Part shown: one piece after another, positions 9,189 to 18,724 of the stretch
Layout of the letters: the number at the start of each line of letters is the position of its first letter
Numbering within the stretch: the first letter of the stretch is position 1
NCBI RefSeq assembly: GCF_965655635.1
Contig: NZ_CBFHHE010000004.1
Span: 1 to 64,000 of the forward strand
DNA: 64,000 bases
Direction of reading: 5' to 3'
Source: Nereida sp965655635
GTDB lineage: Bacteria; Pseudomonadota; Alphaproteobacteria; Rhodobacterales; Rhodobacteraceae
Notes under the pieces: generated by a model
Database searches by the model: none
Seen by the model: only the letters and a program-made list of their open reading frames with translations
Told to the model about the DNA's origin: nothing
Made by a program: the position numbers and the translations under genes

Positions 9189-9748
9189 TCCAGCCGCTGC
9201 GCCGCGCGGCTGTTGTTGCGGGTTTGCTGTTTGCATCTGCGCTGCTGACAGCGTGCAGTTTGCGCGTTGGCCCGCAAGACCGGATCGGCTTTCAAGAGCT
9301 GTTGACGCGCACCGCTGCCACCCCGTTTGAGTGTGCAAACTACGACCTTGAGACCGATAGCTGCGAGATGATTTCAAGGTATCAACCGCGCGGTGACGGC
9401 ACGGTTCAAGCGCGATCCACCTTTATTCTTGATGCGGACCTTGGGGCGGTGATGACCGTTACCGACACCCTTCGGCCTGAGGGCGCGCGGCTGTGCACGG
9501 ACGGCAAAAGCACCACCGCAAAAGTCACGGGCGATCAATTGACCGCGCAGGATAACGCAAATTTGGCAGAGTTGTTTTTGCAAACGGCCCGCGCCTTTGG
9601 CCCAAGCTGCATTGCGTTTTTTGAACGGGGCGGGGTGCTGGTTGGCCTGTCTGTAACACCAGACGGAGAAATCATTCGTGGCCAACCTGCGTTCGTCCTT
9701 AGCTATTTTGCGGAACCCAAATCTCTGCATGGTCTAACCGCGCGGTAG
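9185..9748 (+). CDS. Lipoprotein of unknown function
   Basis: A 187-residue protein with a signal sequence and lipobox LLTAC (lipidated Cys24), so it should be anchored to the periplasmic face of a membrane. The mature part has several Cys residues (CANYDLETDSC, CTDGK, SCIAFF) that could form disulfides. No catalytic motif is recognised. Its start overlaps the nadK stop. Confidence 0.7.
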   Translation: MIQPLRRAAVVAGLLFASALLTACSLRVGPQDRIGFQELLTRTAATPFECANYDLETDSCEMISRYQPRGDGTVQARSTFILDADLGAVMTVTDTLRPEGARLCTDGKSTTAKVTGDQLTAQDNANLAELFLQTARAFGPSCIAFFERGGVLVGLSVTPDGEIIRGQPAFVLSYFAEPKSLHGLTAR

Positions 9749-9756
9749 CTGCTGCG

Positions 9757-10254
9757 CTACCGCCAGCCGATCTGTGACACGCTGACATCTGCTGTGTAAT
9801 CGCGGCCATAGGCGATGATGCCAATGGCGCGGATATTTTGGGTATTGAGTGGGACATCAAAGCCCCGTCCCGCAGGGGTGAAATCGGCCAGAGGCAAACT
9901 GATATCACGCCATTCGTTCGTAGTCTGAAATTCCGCGCGGTAACTGTGCCACGGGCGTTTTGCATCCGTCGTACGCAGGTTGGCGAAATAGGACGTGCGG
10001 TTGCCCCGGACCCGCAGGGTCAGCACCTGCGCTTCGGGCGGCAAGGGCGGCATATCACGGCGGATTTGAATGAACCCGCCGTTGTTTTCTGTGCTGACGT
10101 CACCACGCAGGCGAACGTAATCAACGCCCCCCTCGCGACCGCGTGTCATGGTGCCATCTGAGACACCACCCATCACCCCGTCGGTGACAAAGCGCCATAA
10201 ATCCAAGCTCGAAAAGTCATCAATTACCATGCCCTTAAAGTGGGTGCTTGGCAT
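9757..10254 (-). CDS. CIA30-family protein (NADH:ubiquinone oxidoreductase assembly-like)
   Basis: 165 residues. VIDDFSSLDLWRFVTDGVMG and GVSDGTMT at the start, then LRVRGNRTSYFANLRT and RAEFQTTNEWRDISLPLADF, match the CIA30 (complex I intermediate-associated 30) beta-sandwich fold. The bacterial role is not established. It lies 30 bases downstream of prpE on the same strand, so it is probably co-transcribed. An internal ATG at 10230 is a possible alternative start. Confidence 0.8.
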   Translation of the reverse strand: MPSTHFKGMVIDDFSSLDLWRFVTDGVMGGVSDGTMTRGREGGVDYVRLRGDVSTENNGGFIQIRRDMPPLPPEAQVLTLRVRGNRTSYFANLRTTDAKRPWHSYRAEFQTTNEWRDISLPLADFTPAGRGFDVPLNTQNIRAIGIIAYGRDYTADVSVSQIGWR

Positions 10255-10284
10255 CAGAAGTCCAGTGCGGCCTTGCGCAACCGC

Positions 10285-12174
10285 TTAGCTTTTCGCGTAG
10301 CCAAGTGTCTGAAGTGCCGCCTTAATTTCATCAAGGATCGCCGGATCATCGATGGTCGCGGGCTCTTTATAGGGCGCGCTATCCGCAATTTTGGCCATGA
10401 CGCCGCGCAGGATTTTGCCTGACCGTGTCTTGGGCAATCGGTCAACTACCACCGCCAGTTTAAACGCCGCAACAGGCCCGATTTGGCCGCGGACATCTGC
10501 GATCACGTCGGCGACAATCTCGCTCGGGTCACGGTCCACGCCTGCGTTCAGGCACAAAAAGCCCAACGGCAACTGACCTTTTAGTGCGTCGTTCACGCCG
10601 ATCACGGCGCATTCGGCAACGTCTTTTTGGGCGGCTAAGACTTCTTCCATCGCACCTGTGCTTAGGCGGTGACCTGCCACGTTAATCACGTCATCCGTGC
10701 GCGCCATGATGTAGACATAGCCGTCCTCATCAATCATGCCCGAATCGCCTGTCTCGTAATACCCCGGGAAGGCCTCAAGATAGCTGCTTTTGAACCGGTC
10801 TTCGGCGTTCCAAAGGGTTGGCAGACAGCCAGGCGGCAGGGGCAGTTTGATGGTGATCGCACCCAACTCACCGGCAGGCAGCGGGTGGCCGCTGTCATCA
10901 AGGATTTGCACGTCATAGCCGGGCATCGGTACGGTGGGAGAACCGATTTTGACAGGGAGCGGCTCAATACCCATCGGGTTGCCCGCAATGGCGTAGCCGG
11001 TTTCGGTTTGCCACCAGTGGTCGATCACCGGCAGGCCGGTCATGTTACCAAGCCATTTGATCGTGTCGGGGTCTGCGCGCTCACCTGCCAAGAAAATCGA
11101 TTTCAGATGGGGCAGGTCGTAATTTGCAAAAAGCTTACCTTCTGGGTCCTCGCGTTTTACGGCACGGAACGCGGTCGGGGCGGTAAAGAACACCTTGACG
11201 TTGTGCTCTGACATCACGCGCCAGAAAGTGCCCGCATCAGGGGTGCCAACGGGCTTGCCTTCAAACACGATGGTGGTGTTGCCGTGGATCAATGGCGCGT
11301 AGCAAATATAGCTGTGTCCCACGACCCAACCCACATCTGAAGCGGCCCAAAACACATCGCCTGGCTCAACGTCATAGACGTTTTTCATGGTCCAGTTCAT
11401 TGCCACCAAATGCCCGCCTGTGTGACGCACAACGCCTTTGGGCGCGCCGGTCGTGCCGCTGGTGTACAGGATATAGGCGGGGTGGTTGCCTTCAACGGGA
11501 AGACACGCGGCAGGCTGGGTGCCTTGTTGAAACGCATGCCAATCCAGATCGCGTGGCCCCAGATCGCAGCTCAGCTGCTCGCGCTGCAAAATCACGCAGG
11601 TTTCTGGCTTGTGGGTGGCACTGTCGATGGCCGTATCAAGCAATGGCTTATAAGCGATTGTCTTGCTGCCTTCGATGCCACATGACGCCGCCACGATGCA
11701 TTTGGGCTGGGCGTCATCAATGCGCACGGCCAGCTCGTGGGCTGCAAAACCGCCAAACACCACCGAGTGGATCGCCCCAATGCGTCCACATGCCAACATC
11801 GCCACAATCGCTTCGGCGACCATGGGCATGTAAATCAAAACGCGGTCGCCTTTGCCCACGCCTTGGGCTGCCAGACCGCCTGCAAAACCGGCAACTTCGT
11901 CGCGCAACTGGGAATACGTCAAAGTACGCTGGCTGCCTGTGACGGGGCTGTCGTAAATGATTGCCGCCTGATCGCCGCGCCCTGCGTCCACGTGGCGGTC
12001 AACGGCGTTGTAGCAGGTGTTCACTAAACCGTCGCTGAACCACTCATACATCGGCGCGTTTTCGGCAAACAGCGCTTTGGTTGGGGCGCGGTCCCATGCG
12101 ATCTGTTGGGCAGCGCCCATCCAGAATGCTTCGGGGTCATTGCGCCACGCGGCGTAAGTGTTGGCATAGCTCAT
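10285..12174 (-). CDS. prpE: Propionate-CoA ligase (AMP-forming)
   Basis: It activates propionate to propionyl-CoA through an acyl-adenylate. The 629-residue length and the N-terminus (YANTYAAWRNDPEAFWMGAA, the ACAS_N segment) are typical of PrpE. Core motifs are YTSGTTGAPKGVVR (about 232-245), WWQTETGY (about 390) and the C-terminal catalytic lysine motif KTRSGKILR (about 590). A 12-base palindrome lies upstream (12291-12302). The product would enter the methylmalonyl-CoA pathway. Confidence 0.93.
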   Translation of the reverse strand: MSYANTYAAWRNDPEAFWMGAAQQIAWDRAPTKALFAENAPMYEWFSDGLVNTCYNAVDRHVDAGRGDQAAIIYDSPVTGSQRTLTYSQLRDEVAGFAGGLAAQGVGKGDRVLIYMPMVAEAIVAMLACGRIGAIHSVVFGGFAAHELAVRIDDAQPKCIVAASCGIEGSKTIAYKPLLDTAIDSATHKPETCVILQREQLSCDLGPRDLDWHAFQQGTQPAACLPVEGNHPAYILYTSGTTGAPKGVVRHTGGHLVAMNWTMKNVYDVEPGDVFWAASDVGWVVGHSYICYAPLIHGNTTIVFEGKPVGTPDAGTFWRVMSEHNVKVFFTAPTAFRAVKREDPEGKLFANYDLPHLKSIFLAGERADPDTIKWLGNMTGLPVIDHWWQTETGYAIAGNPMGIEPLPVKIGSPTVPMPGYDVQILDDSGHPLPAGELGAITIKLPLPPGCLPTLWNAEDRFKSSYLEAFPGYYETGDSGMIDEDGYVYIMARTDDVINVAGHRLSTGAMEEVLAAQKDVAECAVIGVNDALKGQLPLGFLCLNAGVDRDPSEIVADVIADVRGQIGPVAAFKLAVVVDRLPKTRSGKILRGVMAKIADSAPYKEPATIDDPAILDEIKAALQTLGYAKS

Positions 12175-12290
12175 CGGTCAGGGTCCTCTCAGATGCACCA
12201 TCGTTCCCGCGCAGTAGTCTCACCGAAACGAGACCGCGCAGAATTGGTCGCGCGCATTAAGCGTATGCACCGCGGTGCTGGCAAGAGACC

Positions 12291-12302
12291 GTTTGCGCAA
12301 AC
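12291..12302. promoter_or_regulatory. Palindrome GTTTGCGCAAAC upstream of prpE
   Basis: A perfect 12-base palindrome about 115 bases upstream of the prpE ATG. TTTGC/GCAAA arms are known for the RamB/PccR-type short-chain acyl-CoA regulators of actinobacteria and Rhodobacterales, and prpE is a fitting target. The assignment is inference. Confidence 0.4.
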
Positions 12303-12370
12303 AGCACGAAATAATCATGCTACTGCGCAGATTTAGCCCTCAGCCTTAGGGGATGAAGCGCCTGCCGCCC

Positions 12371-14656
12371 CTAGCCGTAGTGGGTCACAGGGGTGCCTGC
12401 CAAAGCAGAGATGTTGAGCAATCCGCGCGCCGTGATTGACGGCGTGACGATGTGCGCACGGTTGCCCATGCCCATCAGAATTGGCCCAACTTCAAGCCCG
12501 CCGGCTTTGGATTTCAGGATGTTTCGGGTGGCACCGGCCGCATCAGTGTTGGCGTAGATCAACACATTGGCCTGCCCCTGCAAACGCGATTGCGGAAAGA
12601 CGCGACCGCGTAAATCAGGGTCGAGAGCACTGTCCGTGTGCATTTCGCCTTCGTATTGGAAATCAAGTCCAAACCCGTCAAGAACCTGAAGCGCATCGCG
12701 CATCGTGCGTCCAGATTGGCTATCAAGGTTGCCAAATTCTGAACCTGAACACAGCGCAATTTTTGGCTCAATCCCAAAGCGGCGCACGTGGCGCGCAGCA
12801 CTGATCACGGTTTGGGCAACTTGATCGGGCGTGGGCATCGCGTGGATGTGCGTATCCGCAATAAAGAGCGGGCCATCCTCCAAAATCATCAGTGACAGCG
12901 CGCCCGCAGGCTTCAAATCGTCCGAGCCAAGCACCTGCTCCACATAGTTCAGGTGCCACAAATACTGACCAAACGTGCCGCAAATCATACTGTCAGCCTC
13001 GCCGCGATGCACCATCACGGATCCAATGGCAGTGGTGTTGGTACGCATAATCGCGCGGGCCAAATCAGGGGTTACACCAGAACGTGCCATCAACTCGTGA
13101 TAGGTCTGCACGTAATCGCGGTAACGATCGTCGCGGTTCGGGTTCACGATCTCCAAATCTTCGGGGCGAATTTTCAGACCCGCACGCTCGCACCGCCGTC
13201 CAATCACATCAGGACGGCCAATCAGAATGGGTGTCTCGGTAGTTTCCTCAAGCAGCGCTTGTGCCGTGCGCAACACGCGCTCGTCCTCACCTTCGGCAAA
13301 TACGATCCGGCGTGTCGCTGTGCTGGCCGCTTGGAAAACGGGGCGCATTATAAGCGCTGATTTGAACACAGATGTATCAAGGTCCGCGTGGTACTGATCC
13401 ACATCCGCAAGCGGACGCTTGGCCACGCCGCTTTCCATGGCAGCACGCGCCACGGACGAGGCCACAACACCCATCAGGCGCGGATCAAACGGCTTGGGAA
13501 TAAGGTAGTCCGGCCCGAACGTCAGCTGCTCCCCGCGGTAGGCCTCGGCGGCCTCGGCGCTTGTGGTGGCGCGGGCAAGTTGGGCAATTCCGTCGATACA
13601 AGCCAGCTGCATCGCATCGTTGATCTCGGTCGCACCCACGTCCAGCGCACCGCGGAAGATGAACGGGAAACACAGCACGTTGTTGACTTGGTTGGGGAAA
13701 TCCGACCGGCCCGTCGCAATCAACGCGTTCGGGGCCACGGCGCGCGCGGCCTCTGGATCAATCTCGGGGTTGGGGTTGGCCAGCGCAAAAATAATCGGCT
13801 GATCACTCATCTTGGCGACCATCTCGGGTTTCAAAACGCCCGCGCCCGACAGCCCAAGGAACATATCCGCGCCGTCGATCACCTCATCAAGCGTGCGCAG
13901 ATCACTGGCCTGTGCGTACTCGGCCTTCTGATCGGTCATCTCGCTGGTGCGGCCTTCGTAAACCAGTCCTTCGATGTCGCACAGCCACACGTTTTCGCGT
14001 TTCACGCCCAGTTTCAGCAGCATGTTCAGACAGGCAATGCCCGCAGCACCGCCACCGGTAGAGACGATCTTGATGTCCTCAAACTTCTTACCGGCAAGGT
14101 GCAGCGCGTTTGTCGCGGCGGCCCCCACAACAATGGCTGTGCCGTGCTGATCGTCGTGGAAAACAGGGATGTTCATCCGCTCGCGGCACAGCTTTTCGAC
14201 GATAAAACAATCAGGCGCCTTGATGTCCTCAAGGTTAATCGCGCCAAACGTCGGCTCAAGCGCGCAGACAATATCCGCAAGTTTTTCGGGGTCTGGCTCG
14301 TTCAACTCAATGTCAAAACAATCGATGTTGGCGAATTTTTTGAACAGGACCGCCTTGCCCTCCATCACGGGTTTTGAGGCAAGTGCGCCGATGTTACCAA
14401 GGCCCAAAACCGCAGAGCCATTTGTGACAACCGCCACAAGATTGCCGCGTGATGTGTATTCTTGTGCCGCCTCGGCGTCTTTGGTGATCTCGATGCAGGC
14501 TTCGGCCACGCCGGGCGAATATGCGCGCGCCAAATCACGTCCGTTGGCCAGCGGCTTGGTGGCGCGAATTTCCAGCTTTCCGGGCTTGGGGTGGCGGTGA
14601 TAGTCCAACGCTGCTTGACGCAATGCCTGTGGATCACGGTTGGAATTGTCTGTCAT
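12371..14656 (-). CDS. maeB: NADP-dependent malic enzyme with C-terminal phosphotransacetylase-like domain
   Basis: It decarboxylates malate to pyruvate, giving NADPH. The 761-residue two-domain layout is that of MaeB. The malic enzyme part comes first (RDLARAYSPGVAEACIEI near residue 40, FHDDQHGTA near 165, VSTGGGAAGIACLNMLLKLG near 195). The PTA_PTB domain follows from about residue 440 (RIVFAEGEDERVLRTAQALL), and in this family it is thought to sense acetyl-CoA rather than catalyse. A 14-base palindrome lies in its upstream region. Confidence 0.95.
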   Translation of the reverse strand: MTDNSNRDPQALRQAALDYHRHPKPGKLEIRATKPLANGRDLARAYSPGVAEACIEITKDAEAAQEYTSRGNLVAVVTNGSAVLGLGNIGALASKPVMEGKAVLFKKFANIDCFDIELNEPDPEKLADIVCALEPTFGAINLEDIKAPDCFIVEKLCRERMNIPVFHDDQHGTAIVVGAAATNALHLAGKKFEDIKIVSTGGGAAGIACLNMLLKLGVKRENVWLCDIEGLVYEGRTSEMTDQKAEYAQASDLRTLDEVIDGADMFLGLSGAGVLKPEMVAKMSDQPIIFALANPNPEIDPEAARAVAPNALIATGRSDFPNQVNNVLCFPFIFRGALDVGATEINDAMQLACIDGIAQLARATTSAEAAEAYRGEQLTFGPDYLIPKPFDPRLMGVVASSVARAAMESGVAKRPLADVDQYHADLDTSVFKSALIMRPVFQAASTATRRIVFAEGEDERVLRTAQALLEETTETPILIGRPDVIGRRCERAGLKIRPEDLEIVNPNRDDRYRDYVQTYHELMARSGVTPDLARAIMRTNTTAIGSVMVHRGEADSMICGTFGQYLWHLNYVEQVLGSDDLKPAGALSLMILEDGPLFIADTHIHAMPTPDQVAQTVISAARHVRRFGIEPKIALCSGSEFGNLDSQSGRTMRDALQVLDGFGLDFQYEGEMHTDSALDPDLRGRVFPQSRLQGQANVLIYANTDAAGATRNILKSKAGGLEVGPILMGMGNRAHIVTPSITARGLLNISALAGTPVTHYG

Positions 14657-14676
14657 AATGCCCTCCCAAGGTATTT

Positions 14677-14690
14677 GTTTAACGTTAAAC
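14677..14690. promoter_or_regulatory. Palindrome GTTTAACGTTAAAC upstream of maeB
   Basis: A perfect 14-base palindrome 21 bases before the maeB ATG, so it would overlap the transcript start or the -10 region. It is a likely operator for a dimeric repressor that I cannot identify. Confidence 0.5.
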
Positions 14691-14832
14691 TACTTTTTTC
14701 ATGACCTGCCAATGACAATATTTTCACGGGGGCCGCACGCGCCGTTCGATTGCACGGTGACATGGGCGTTGATCTCCGTTTTACTCACCCCCAACCCGAG
14801 TTATGCTGGCGTTAAGCCGAGAGGAACCAGAC

Positions 14833-15231
14833 ATGTCAACATCACCGCTCATGCAGGCCGCCCACGCGGTTATGAAAAACGCGCACGCCCCTTATTCCAA
14901 CTTCCAAGTGGGGGCCGCAGTGCGCACGGATGCGGGTGATGTGTTTGTGGGCTGTAACGTTGAAAACGTGGCCTACCCCGAAGGAACCTGTGCCGAAGCG
15001 GGTGCGCTGGCGGCCATGGTGGCCGCAGGGCAGGGACGCATCGTGGAGGTCGCCGTGATCGCGGGTTCGCCAACCCCCGTGCCCCCGTGCGGTGGGTGCC
15101 GTCAAAAGCTGCGCGAGTTTGGCGCAGGCGATGTGGTGGTCACCATGGGCACAACCGGCGGCACGACGCTTTCCATGACGCTCGAAGAATTGCTGCCCGG
15201 TGTCTTCAATGCCGATCACATGGCCAAATGA
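14833..15231 (+). CDS. cdd: Cytidine deaminase
   Basis: It deaminates cytidine and deoxycytidine to (deoxy)uridine. The 132-residue tetrameric-type protein has the zinc site: the catalytic segment EGTCAEAGAL (Cys as zinc ligand followed by Glu) and PPCGGCRQ. YSNFQVGAA near the N-terminus is the substrate-binding stretch. The ATG at 14833 follows GAGAGG. This is the first gene of a five-gene salvage operon in which most stops and starts overlap. Confidence 0.95.
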   Translation: MSTSPLMQAAHAVMKNAHAPYSNFQVGAAVRTDAGDVFVGCNVENVAYPEGTCAEAGALAAMVAAGQGRIVEVAVIAGSPTPVPPCGGCRQKLREFGAGDVVVTMGTTGGTTLSMTLEELLPGVFNADHMAK

Positions 15232-16547
15232 CATCTTTCGCCCCCCTCCTTGATCAGTTTCGTGGTGGCACGCCGCCAGATCCGGATGAAATTGCCCAGA
15301 TTGTGCGCGGCCTTGTTGACGGCTCCATGACTGACGCGCAGGCGGGCGCTTTTGCCATGGCCGTATGTTTGCACGGGCTGGGGGACGATGGGCTTTTGGC
15401 CCTGACAACACAAATGCGCGACAGCGGCACTGTACTTGAATGGGGTCTTGATGGGCCGGTGATCGACAAACACTCAACGGGCGGCGTGGGGGATTGCACA
15501 TCGTTTTTGATCGCGCCCGCGCTTGCGGCGTGTGGCGCATACGTCCCGATGATTTCAGGCCGCGGGCTGGGTCACACGGGCGGCACCCTTGATAAATTGG
15601 AATCCATCCCGGGCATCACCGCCGATATCGCGCCCGCGAAGTTTCGCAAAATAGTCGGCGAGGTAGGCTGTGCCATCGTCGCCGCAAGCACAGATGTGGC
15701 CCCCGCCGACAAACGCTTTTACGCGGTCCGTGACGTGACAGGCACGGTGAAAAGCACGGCCCTGATCACCGCGTCGATCTTGTCCAAAAAGCTTGCGGCC
15801 GGTCTTGATGCGCTGGTGCTTGATATCAAAATGGGCAGCGGCGCGTTCATGAAAACTGTGGCCGAGGCCGAAGTGCTGGCCAACGCTTTGGTCAGTGTGG
15901 CCAACGGCGCGGGCTGCAAAACCACGGCCCTGATCACGGATATGAACCAACCGCTGGCCAAATCTATGGGCAACGCGCTGGAACTTTCCGAGGCCCTGCA
16001 CGCCTTGACGGGCGACGGGGTTGATCATGATTTGCCCGACATGGCGGCAAATCTGGCGGGCTCCGTGTTGGCCAGCGCGGGCCTTGCCCAAGACGCCACC
16101 CAAGGGGCCGATCTGATCACGGATACCTTCTATAATGGTAACGCCGCCGAAGTCTTTGGCCGCATGATCAGCGCCATGGGCGGGCCCCATGATTTTGTCG
16201 ATCGTTGGGAAGACCGCCTGCCAAGCGCACCTGTGATGGAAGAAGTTCTGCCGCCGCGCGCAGGCTTTGTCACCGCCATCGACGGCGAGGCATTGGGCCA
16301 GCTTGTCGTGCATCTTGGGGGCGGGCGCAAAACGATCGGCGGGCGGGTCGATCACTCTGTTGGTCTGTCGGACATCGCGGCTTTGGGCGATCAGATCGAT
16401 GCGGATGTGCCGCTGTGTATGTTGCATGCCCGTTCCGAGCATGACGCGGACGCCGCGACTAAGATCATCCACGCAGCAATTACCCTTGGCGATGCGCCGA
16501 CAGACCTGCCGCCGACCATTTACAAACGCGTCGGGCAGGGGGGCTAA
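15228..16547 (+). CDS. deoA: Thymidine phosphorylase
   Basis: It cleaves thymidine or deoxyuridine with phosphate to the base and deoxyribose-1-phosphate. About 439 residues. Family signatures are DKHSTGGVGD (about 80-89), SGRGLGHTGGTLDKLESIPG (about 110-129) and KMGSGAFMK. The ATG at 15228 overlaps the cdd stop by 4 bases, which fixes the start; longer in-frame readings into cdd are artefacts. Confidence 0.96.
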   Translation: MTSFAPLLDQFRGGTPPDPDEIAQIVRGLVDGSMTDAQAGAFAMAVCLHGLGDDGLLALTTQMRDSGTVLEWGLDGPVIDKHSTGGVGDCTSFLIAPALAACGAYVPMISGRGLGHTGGTLDKLESIPGITADIAPAKFRKIVGEVGCAIVAASTDVAPADKRFYAVRDVTGTVKSTALITASILSKKLAAGLDALVLDIKMGSGAFMKTVAEAEVLANALVSVANGAGCKTTALITDMNQPLAKSMGNALELSEALHALTGDGVDHDLPDMAANLAGSVLASAGLAQDATQGADLITDTFYNGNAAEVFGRMISAMGGPHDFVDRWEDRLPSAPVMEEVLPPRAGFVTAIDGEALGQLVVHLGGGRKTIGGRVDHSVGLSDIAALGDQIDADVPLCMLHARSEHDADAATKIIHAAITLGDAPTDLPPTIYKRVGQGG

Positions 16548-16550
16548 ACC

Positions 16551-17753
16551 ATGGGTCGCGCGTTTTTGATTGTGATGGATTCCGTTGGCTGTGGCGGCGC
16601 GCCTGATGCGGCGGCTTTTGGGGACGAAGGGGCGAATACCCTTGGCCATATAGCCGATGCCTGTGCAAACGGGCAAGCTGACGTGGGCCGGTTCGGTCCC
16701 CTCAACATTCCCAATTTACTATCTTTTGGCCTTGGTGCCGCTGTTGCCCAAGCCAGCGGTCACGGCCGCCTTCTTGACGCGACCTCTGGCCCAATTGATG
16801 GCCTGTGGGGAAGTGCGACTGAACATAGCATCGGCAAAGATACCCCCTCAGGGCACTGGGAGTTGGCGGGCCTGCCGGTCCCGTTTGAGTGGCATTATTT
16901 CCCTGAAACTCCGGTGGCTTTCCCGCCTGAAATCTTGGAGGCCGTAGCGCGTATCGCAGGCACCGAAGGGTCTCTTGCCAATTGTCACGCCAGCGGCACA
17001 GGCGTGCTGGATGACTTTGGCCCAGAGCACCTTAGGACCGGCTGGCCCATCTGCTACACCTCCGTTGATAGCGTTTTCCAAATAGCCGCCCACGAGGAAA
17101 TTTTCGGTCTTCGGCGGCTTTATGATTTGTGTGCCGAATTCGCACCAATGTTGCATAAAATGGGTATCGGGCGCGTTATTGCACGGCCCTTTTTGGGGGC
17201 TGCGGGGGCATTTAGGCGCACGTCTCACCGCCGCGATTTCGCTTCGCTGCCCCCCGAAGATGTCTTGATGGATTTCGCCACCGCCGAAGGCCGCGCGGTT
17301 CACGCCGTGGGCAAAATCGGCGATATTTTCAGCATGCGTGGGATCACAGATTGCACCAAAGGGCCTGATGCAAAACTGATGGAAGATATTATTAATTTGG
17401 CGGGCACAGCCCAAGACGGCGCATTTGTTTTTGCCAATTTCGTCGAGTTTGACAGCGAATACGGTCACCGCCGTGATGTTGCGGGATACGCGTGTCACCT
17501 TGAGTGGTTTGATGCGCAATTGCCGCGCCTTTTGGCAAATCTTGCATCCGATGACCTGCTGTTGATCACTGCTGATCACGGCAATGACCCGACGTGGCGC
17601 GGCACCGATCATACTCGCGAACGGGTGCCTGTCGTGGGGCCCGCGTTGGCCAAATCTGGTGAGCTTGGCGCCATCAACTTTGCCGATGTAGGCGCCACGA
17701 TCGCGGCCCATCTTGGCTTGAAACAGTACGGAAAAGGGACACCCGCCATATGA
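16551..17753 (+). CDS. deoB: Phosphopentomutase
   Basis: It converts (deoxy)ribose-1-phosphate to the 5-phosphate, linking nucleoside breakdown to central metabolism. A 400-residue alkaline-phosphatase-superfamily protein with the N-terminal metal motif MDSVGCGGAPDA, the phosphorylated-Thr region SIGKDTPSGHWE near 90, and C-terminal TADHGNDPTWRGTDHTRE. It starts 4 bases after deoA and overlaps add. Confidence 0.96.
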   Translation: MGRAFLIVMDSVGCGGAPDAAAFGDEGANTLGHIADACANGQADVGRFGPLNIPNLLSFGLGAAVAQASGHGRLLDATSGPIDGLWGSATEHSIGKDTPSGHWELAGLPVPFEWHYFPETPVAFPPEILEAVARIAGTEGSLANCHASGTGVLDDFGPEHLRTGWPICYTSVDSVFQIAAHEEIFGLRRLYDLCAEFAPMLHKMGIGRVIARPFLGAAGAFRRTSHRRDFASLPPEDVLMDFATAEGRAVHAVGKIGDIFSMRGITDCTKGPDAKLMEDIINLAGTAQDGAFVFANFVEFDSEYGHRRDVAGYACHLEWFDAQLPRLLANLASDDLLLITADHGNDPTWRGTDHTRERVPVVGPALAKSGELGAINFADVGATIAAHLGLKQYGKGTPAI

Positions 17754-18724
17754 AGAACCGCCCCAAGCTTGAGCTGCATTTGCACTTGGAAGGTGCCGCG
17801 TCGCCTGCGTTCATCAAGAGCCTCGCCGCTGAGAAAAAGCTCGATATCTCGGGCATTTTTGACGAGCGTGGCAATTACGCCTATGCGGATTTTGCGGGCT
17901 TTCTGGATGTCTACGAGGCGGCGACCCAAGCGCTCAAAACGCCCGAAGATTACGCGCGCCTCACGACAGCGGTGCTGCAGGATTGTGCCGAACATGGGGT
18001 TGTTTACGCCGAAACGTTCCTGTCGCCAGACTTCTGCGGGGGACGTGATGTGGGCGCGTGGCGCGAATACCTCGCCGCAATCCAAGAAGTCGCCGCCGCG
18101 ATGGAGCCGCACATCACCTTGCGCGGCTGCGTCACTGCAATCCGCCATTTTGGACCCGAAAGATCACGTGAAACGGCCATTTGTGCAGCTGAAACTGCCG
18201 CTGGCTTCATCACAGGGTTTGGCATTGCAGGGGCCGAAACCGTTGGCGCACCGCGTGATTTTGCGTGGGCTTTTGACTGCGCGCGCGAAGCAGGGCTTGG
18301 TCTGACGGCGCATGCGGGTGAGTGGGGCGGTGCGGCGATGGTCCGCGACACCCTTGATCAATTGCCGGGCATTTCGCGCATCGGTCACGGGGTGCAAGCC
18401 ATCACTGATCTGGCGCTTTGCGACCGGCTGATTGAGAATGACATCACCCTCGAGGTCTGCCCCGGTTCAAATGTGGCGCTTGGGGTCGTGCCGAACTGGG
18501 CGGCACATCCTATCGAAAAGCTGCGCGCCAGAGGTGTCAAAGTGACCGTTAGTACAGACGATCCGCCGTTCTTTCACACCACCATGACGAATGAATACGA
18601 CCGGCTGGCTCACCACTTTGGCTGGGAGGACGAGATATTCCGCGAGGTTGAGCAAAACGCCCTTGAGGCGGCATTCTGCTCTGCTGAAACCCGCGCCATC
18701 ATTGCAAAAAGGCTTCAATCATGA
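17750..18724 (+). CDS. add: Adenosine deaminase
   Basis: It deaminates adenosine and deoxyadenosine to inosine. The 324-residue amidohydrolase has the zinc motif ELHLHLEGA at the N-terminus, LTAHAGEWGG (catalytic Glu) near 185, GHGVQA near 210 and STDDPPFF near 265. The ATG overlaps the deoB stop, so it belongs to the salvage operon. Confidence 0.95.
   Translation: MKNRPKLELHLHLEGAASPAFIKSLAAEKKLDISGIFDERGNYAYADFAGFLDVYEAATQALKTPEDYARLTTAVLQDCAEHGVVYAETFLSPDFCGGRDVGAWREYLAAIQEVAAAMEPHITLRGCVTAIRHFGPERSRETAICAAETAAGFITGFGIAGAETVGAPRDFAWAFDCAREAGLGLTAHAGEWGGAAMVRDTLDQLPGISRIGHGVQAITDLALCDRLIENDITLEVCPGSNVALGVVPNWAAHPIEKLRARGVKVTVSTDDPPFFHTTMTNEYDRLAHHFGWEDEIFREVEQNALEAAFCSAETRAIIAKRLQS

Noticed and set aside
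13388..14377. A 329-codon plus-strand frame opposite maeB
   Set aside because: It mirrors a clear malic-enzyme gene and has His/Arg/Gly-rich shadow composition.
15555..16676. A 373-codon open frame on the minus strand opposite deoA and deoB
   Set aside because: It is antisense to two well-recognised enzymes, has no recognisable domain and an unusual His/Gln/Arg-rich composition typical of shadow frames.
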